DNA of 64,000 bases from an uncultured Bacilli bacterium (GTDB lineage: Bacteria; Bacillota_I; Bacilli_A; RF39; UBA660). A model generated the notes under the pieces. That model searched no databases, was not told the origin of the DNA, and was given only the letters and a program-made list of their open reading frames with translations. The translations under genes were made by a program, and so were the position numbers. Shown piece after piece: positions 61,081 to 64,000 of this stretch. Location of the stretch: positions 124,001 through 188,000 of the forward strand of contig CAKOKD010000001.1 of assembly GCA_934090935.1 (NCBI GenBank). Direction: 5' to 3'. Each line of letters opens with the position of its first letter. Position 1 is the first letter of the stretch.

Positions 61081-63092
61081 AAAAATATAAATATGTTATA
61101 AATAATCTTGATTGTGCCAACTGTGCTCGTGAAATTGAAGAATATATGAACTCTTTAGATGACTTTAAGAATGTGGTTGTTAACTTTAATACATCAAGAG
61201 TTGTATTTGAAAGTGATAAGTGTTTTTCTTTAGATGAATTAAATAAAATAGTTTCATCAGTTGAAGATGAAGCATATTTAACTTTGAATGAAGAGAATCC
61301 TAAAGAATATCATTTAAGTGTTTTAATAGTTGCAATATTACTTAGTCTAGTAGCTTATATTTTTAAAACTCCTAGATGGTTAAGTTATAGTTTTTATATA
61401 ATCAGTTATGTTTTACTTTTATATAAAATAACTTTTTCTGCAGTAAAGATGTTAATAAAAAATCATACTTTAAATGAATATGCTTTGATAACTATATCAT
61501 GTTTAGGCGCTTTCTTTATTGGAGATATTATGGAAGGAATAATGGTTGTTTCTCTTTATACAATTGGAAAAATTTTAGAAGAAAAAGCAATCAATAATTC
61601 TCGAAAATCAATTAAAGATTTGATCGATATAAAACAAAGTTATGCTAATGTTTTAGTAGATGATGAATTAAAAGAAGTAGCAGTAGAAGATGTTAAGATT
61701 GATGACATTATGGTTGTTAAAAGTGGTGAAAAAGTGCCTGTAGATGGAATTATTATTGATGGTAAAACAGAAATCGATACTTCATCTTTAACTGGTGAAT
61801 CAGAATTTTCAAGTGTTAAAGTAAAAGATGAAATATTATCCGGATCAATTAATATGGGGGACGTGATACAAGTAAAAGCTACAAAGACTTATTCTGATTC
61901 GACAGTTTATAAAATTCTAGAATTATTAGAAAGAGCAACTGATAAAAAAACTAAAACAGAAACAGTTGTGGCACGTGTTAGTAAAATATATACACCAATA
62001 ATCTTACTTTTAGCCATTTTAATAATTGTACTTTTACCACTTGCTCATGTAAGTTTTTCTTCGTCTTTGTATAGGGGACTTACATTCTTAGTAATCTCTT
62101 GTCCATGTGCAATTGCTATATCAGTTCCACTTTCATACTTTACAGGAATAGGTATTAGCAGTAAAAATGGTATATTGATTAAAGGAAGTAATTATTTAGA
62201 TAATATAAGCAATGCTAAAAATATTATATTTGATAAAACCGGAACAATTACTGATGGTACATTTGAAGTGAAAGAAATAAAAATCCTTGATAATGATTAT
62301 ACTTATGAAGAAATTGTGGATATCTTAGTTTCTGGAGAAGCAAATTCAAATCATCCAATAGCTAAATCTTTCATGAAGCTTTCAAATAAGCGTAAGGGTA
62401 AAATTACTAACTTTAAAGAAATAAGTGGTTCAGGAATAAGCTTTGATTATAAGGGTAAACATATTAATATTGGTAATAAAAAATTGTGTGATTGTGAATA
62501 TGCATCAACAATACATTTAAACATCGATGGAAAGCATGTTGCATCTATTATGATTGACGATGGAATCAAAGATAAAGTTGAGGATGTAGTAAGGTATTTT
62601 AATAAGTTAGGTATTAATACTTATATGTTTACTGGAGATAGAAGTGAAACGGCTTTATTTATTGGAAAACGTGTTGGGATTAAAACAATTAAATCAGAAA
62701 TGCTTCCAACAGATAAATTTTTGGAATATGAAAATGTTGAAAAGACAGGTACAACTATTTTTATAGGTGATGGTATAAATGATGCTCCAGTTTTAAAGAG
62801 AGCAAATATCGGTATTTCGCTTGGATCAATTGGATCAGATTCAGCTATTGAAGCAAGCGACATTGTTTTGATGAGTGATGATTTAACTAAGTTAGTAACA
62901 ATATTTGAAATTTCTAAATATACTAAGAAAATCATTAAACAAAATTTAATATTTGCTTGTCTTGTAAAACTTTTAATATTGTTATTAAGTGTTTTTGGAT
63001 TTGCTAATATGTGGATGGCAGTATTTGCTGATACTGGCGTTACTCTTTTAACTATTTTAAATACACTTAGAATTATGAGAAAAAAATACTAG
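61077..63092 (+). CDS. cadA: Heavy-metal P1B-type ATPase (CadA/ZntA type)
   Basis: 671 residues. One N-terminal HMA domain with CxxC (NNLDCANCAREIEEY), eight membrane helices, TGE in SSLTGES, the intramembrane ISCPCAIAIS motif, phosphorylation DKTGTITDG, HP motif SNHPIAKSF and hinge GDGINDAPVL. The CPC-type with an adjacent CadC repressor argues for efflux of Zn2+, Cd2+ or Pb2+. The single HMA domain is usual for CadA. Coupled to cadC and ended by a terminator. Confidence 0.95.
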   Translation: MKKYKYVINNLDCANCAREIEEYMNSLDDFKNVVVNFNTSRVVFESDKCFSLDELNKIVSSVEDEAYLTLNEENPKEYHLSVLIVAILLSLVAYIFKTPRWLSYSFYIISYVLLLYKITFSAVKMLIKNHTLNEYALITISCLGAFFIGDIMEGIMVVSLYTIGKILEEKAINNSRKSIKDLIDIKQSYANVLVDDELKEVAVEDVKIDDIMVVKSGEKVPVDGIIIDGKTEIDTSSLTGESEFSSVKVKDEILSGSINMGDVIQVKATKTYSDSTVYKILELLERATDKKTKTETVVARVSKIYTPIILLLAILIIVLLPLAHVSFSSSLYRGLTFLVISCPCAIAISVPLSYFTGIGISSKNGILIKGSNYLDNISNAKNIIFDKTGTITDGTFEVKEIKILDNDYTYEEIVDILVSGEANSNHPIAKSFMKLSNKRKGKITNFKEISGSGISFDYKGKHINIGNKKLCDCEYASTIHLNIDGKHVASIMIDDGIKDKVEDVVRYFNKLGINTYMFTGDRSETALFIGKRVGIKTIKSEMLPTDKFLEYENVEKTGTTIFIGDGINDAPVLKRANIGISLGSIGSDSAIEASDIVLMSDDLTKLVTIFEISKYTKKIIKQNLIFACLVKLLILLLSVFGFANMWMAVFADTGVTLLTILNTLRIMRKKY

Positions 63093-63108
63093 TTTTAGTA
63101 TTTTTTTT
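63083..63108 (+). terminator. Terminator of the metal ATPase gene
   Basis: AAAATACT / AGTATTTT, loop of 6, with a T tail; overlaps the stop. Confidence 0.82.
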
Positions 63109-63132
63109 GATATTATATAGATGGTGATGTTT

Positions 63133-63720
63133 ATGAGTAAACTTGGAAATGCAATAAGTATGCTGAATTTACTTAGCACTGGGAAAAAATATAGTGTTTC
63201 AGAACTTTCAACTATTTTAGAGGTAAGTGAAAGAATGGTACGCTCATACAAAGAAGATCTTGAAAAAGCAGGCATATATATAGATACAATATATGGACCA
63301 ACTGGCGGTTATGTTTTAAATCAAGCTGTTAAACTACCAGAGAGAAGATTTTCTTCGAGTGATTATAAATTTTTGTTAAATCTTGATTTAAAAGATGATG
63401 ATAAAGCAAAGGTACAGGAGATTGCCAATAAAATAAGAGATATCTATATTGCTGCAAAGATAGAAAAAAAGGATATATTTGATGGGGAAAAGGATACGTA
63501 TAACAAACTTTCTCGAGCAATTAAGGAATCTAAAAAGGTAAAAATAAAATATTATACTAGAGGGAAAGGTGAAAGTGAAAGGATAATTCATCCACTTGAC
63601 TTATTCTATACCTCATCTTCTTGGGCAGTCGCTGCTTATTGTGAATTAAGAGGTGATTTACGTCATTTTGAACTTAAACGTATAAGCTCTATAGAAATTA
63701 TGTCAGAATATTTTAACTAG
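63133..63720 (+). CDS. HTH plus WYL-domain transcriptional regulator
   Basis: 195 residues. N-terminal helix-turn-helix of the DeoR/HTH_11 type (YSVSELSTILEVSERMVRSY), a middle helical part, and a C-terminal WYL-like domain (VKIKYYTRGKGESERIIHPL, SSWAVAAYC, FELKRISSIEIM). WYL domains bind ligands, often nucleic acid or nucleotides. It is shorter than the usual 300-residue YafY type because the C-terminal WCX extension is missing. GGTGATG precedes the ATG. The SIS gene that follows may be its target. Confidence 0.85.
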   Translation: MSKLGNAISMLNLLSTGKKYSVSELSTILEVSERMVRSYKEDLEKAGIYIDTIYGPTGGYVLNQAVKLPERRFSSSDYKFLLNLDLKDDDKAKVQEIANKIRDIYIAAKIEKKDIFDGEKDTYNKLSRAIKESKKVKIKYYTRGKGESERIIHPLDLFYTSSSWAVAAYCELRGDLRHFELKRISSIEIMSEYFN

Positions 63721-63727
63721 ACGATAT

Positions 63728-63766
63728 ACTTCCTATATAGGATATATACTATATCTAGAGGAAGTG
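63728..63766. promoter_or_regulatory. Palindrome before the SIS gene
   Basis: A perfect 12-bp palindrome, TCCTATATAGGA at 63731-63742, and a wider ACTTCC...GGAAGT pairing stand just before the SIS-gene ribosome binding site GAGGAAGTG. Could be an operator or a small hairpin over the ribosome binding site. Confidence 0.35.
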
Positions 63767-63771
63767 AAAAA

Positions 63772-64000
63772 ATGAATGAATTTATAGAAAAATTATATGA
63801 AAATATTATTAAATCAACTGATAGTTGTGAAGAGGCTATTAAGGTTTTAAAAAATATTAAAGGAAATATTTTATGTGTAGGAACCGGAGGTAGTAAGGTT
63901 GTATCCGACTTTTCAAGTAAAGTTATTGAAAAGAAAAACGGATGTATTACAAAAAGAGTAGACATTAGTGATATAGATGATACTGATAGAAAACTATATG
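63772..64000 (+). CDS. SIS-domain protein, 5' part
   Basis: Only the first 76 codons are in the window. After an N-terminal helix the sequence NILCVGTGGSKVVSDFSSKV shows the first strand and phosphosugar-binding loop of a SIS (sugar isomerase) domain. The remainder lies outside. Likely an aldose-ketose isomerase or a glucosamine-type regulator. GAGGAAGTG is its ribosome binding site. Confidence 0.7.
   Translation, partial: MNEFIEKLYENIIKSTDSCEEAIKVLKNIKGNILCVGTGGSKVVSDFSSKVIEKKNGCITKRVDISDIDDTDRKLY

Noticed and set aside
1..64000. Alternative genetic code with TGA as tryptophan
   Set aside because: TGA ends several genes, including at ATGA overlaps with the next start, and tryptophan is coded by TGG.
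1..64000. CRISPR arrays, insertion sequences, tRNA or rRNA genes
   Set aside because: No regularly spaced repeats, transposase motifs, T-arm consensus or rRNA segments were seen on reading both strands.

Overview
The window reads as chromosomal DNA of a low-GC (A/T-rich), spore-forming Bacillota. The evidence is SpoVS, a CotJ spore-coat cassette with the CotJC manganese-catalase-like protein, strong GGAGG/GGTGAT ribosome binding sites, short U-tailed hairpin terminators, and TTGACA/TATAAT-type promoters. TGG is the tryptophan codon and TGA works as a stop, including at several ATGA overlaps, so the code is standard. Many proteins look like those of uncultured gut Bacilli, but species cannot be fixed from sequence alone. 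No rRNA, tRNA or CRISPR array was seen.

Layout. 0-13 kb: end of a Ca2+-type P-ATPase, GtrA-like protein, a gene of unknown function flanked by a repeated terminator sequence, a fused CotJA-CotJB plus CotJC, UPF0316, UDP-galactopyranose mutase, a GNAT/helical-membrane/ABC operon behind a promoter containing a G8 run, and two cell-surface glycan genes (large membrane protein, GT2). 13-20 kb: unknown coiled-coil proteins, an orphan RNA-polymerase alpha-CTD-like protein, a holin/endolysin pair and remnants. 20-30 kb: ABC exporter, ATP-grasp protein, a broken uvrB copy followed by intact uvrB, CBS-type manganese pyrophosphatase. 30-37 kb: a probable OLE RNA with its membrane partner OapA, then PAP2 phosphatase, SDR, zinc dehydrogenase, slipin, methyltransferase and an acidic coiled-coil protein. 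37-43 kb: an unidentified structured RNA of about 370 nt with its own promoter and terminator, then a four-gene operon of secreted or membrane-anchored cysteine-rich proteins, then spoVS. 43-49 kb: CapA-like protein, RecX, DacF-like carboxypeptidase, RluB-type pseudouridine synthase, RlmCD-type methyltransferase. 49-56 kb: an accessory stretch (two zincins, lipoprotein, DUF3592, methyltransferase, frameshifted BRO/DinD-like gene, nucleotidyltransferase, two GNATs) and a possible small RNA. 56-64 kb: CHAP cell-wall hydrolase, thymidine kinase, DUF4186, extracytoplasmic rhodanese and thioredoxin-like lipoprotein, DUF362, CadC-like repressor with its metal P-ATPase behind a duplicated operator, WYL regulator and the start of a SIS protein.

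The strongest items for follow-up are the OLE RNA/oapA pair, the unidentified RNA at 37.4 kb beside the cysteine-rich surface operon, the poly-G promoter at 6.5 kb, the partial uvrB duplication, the CotJA-CotJB fusion and the stand-alone alpha-CTD.
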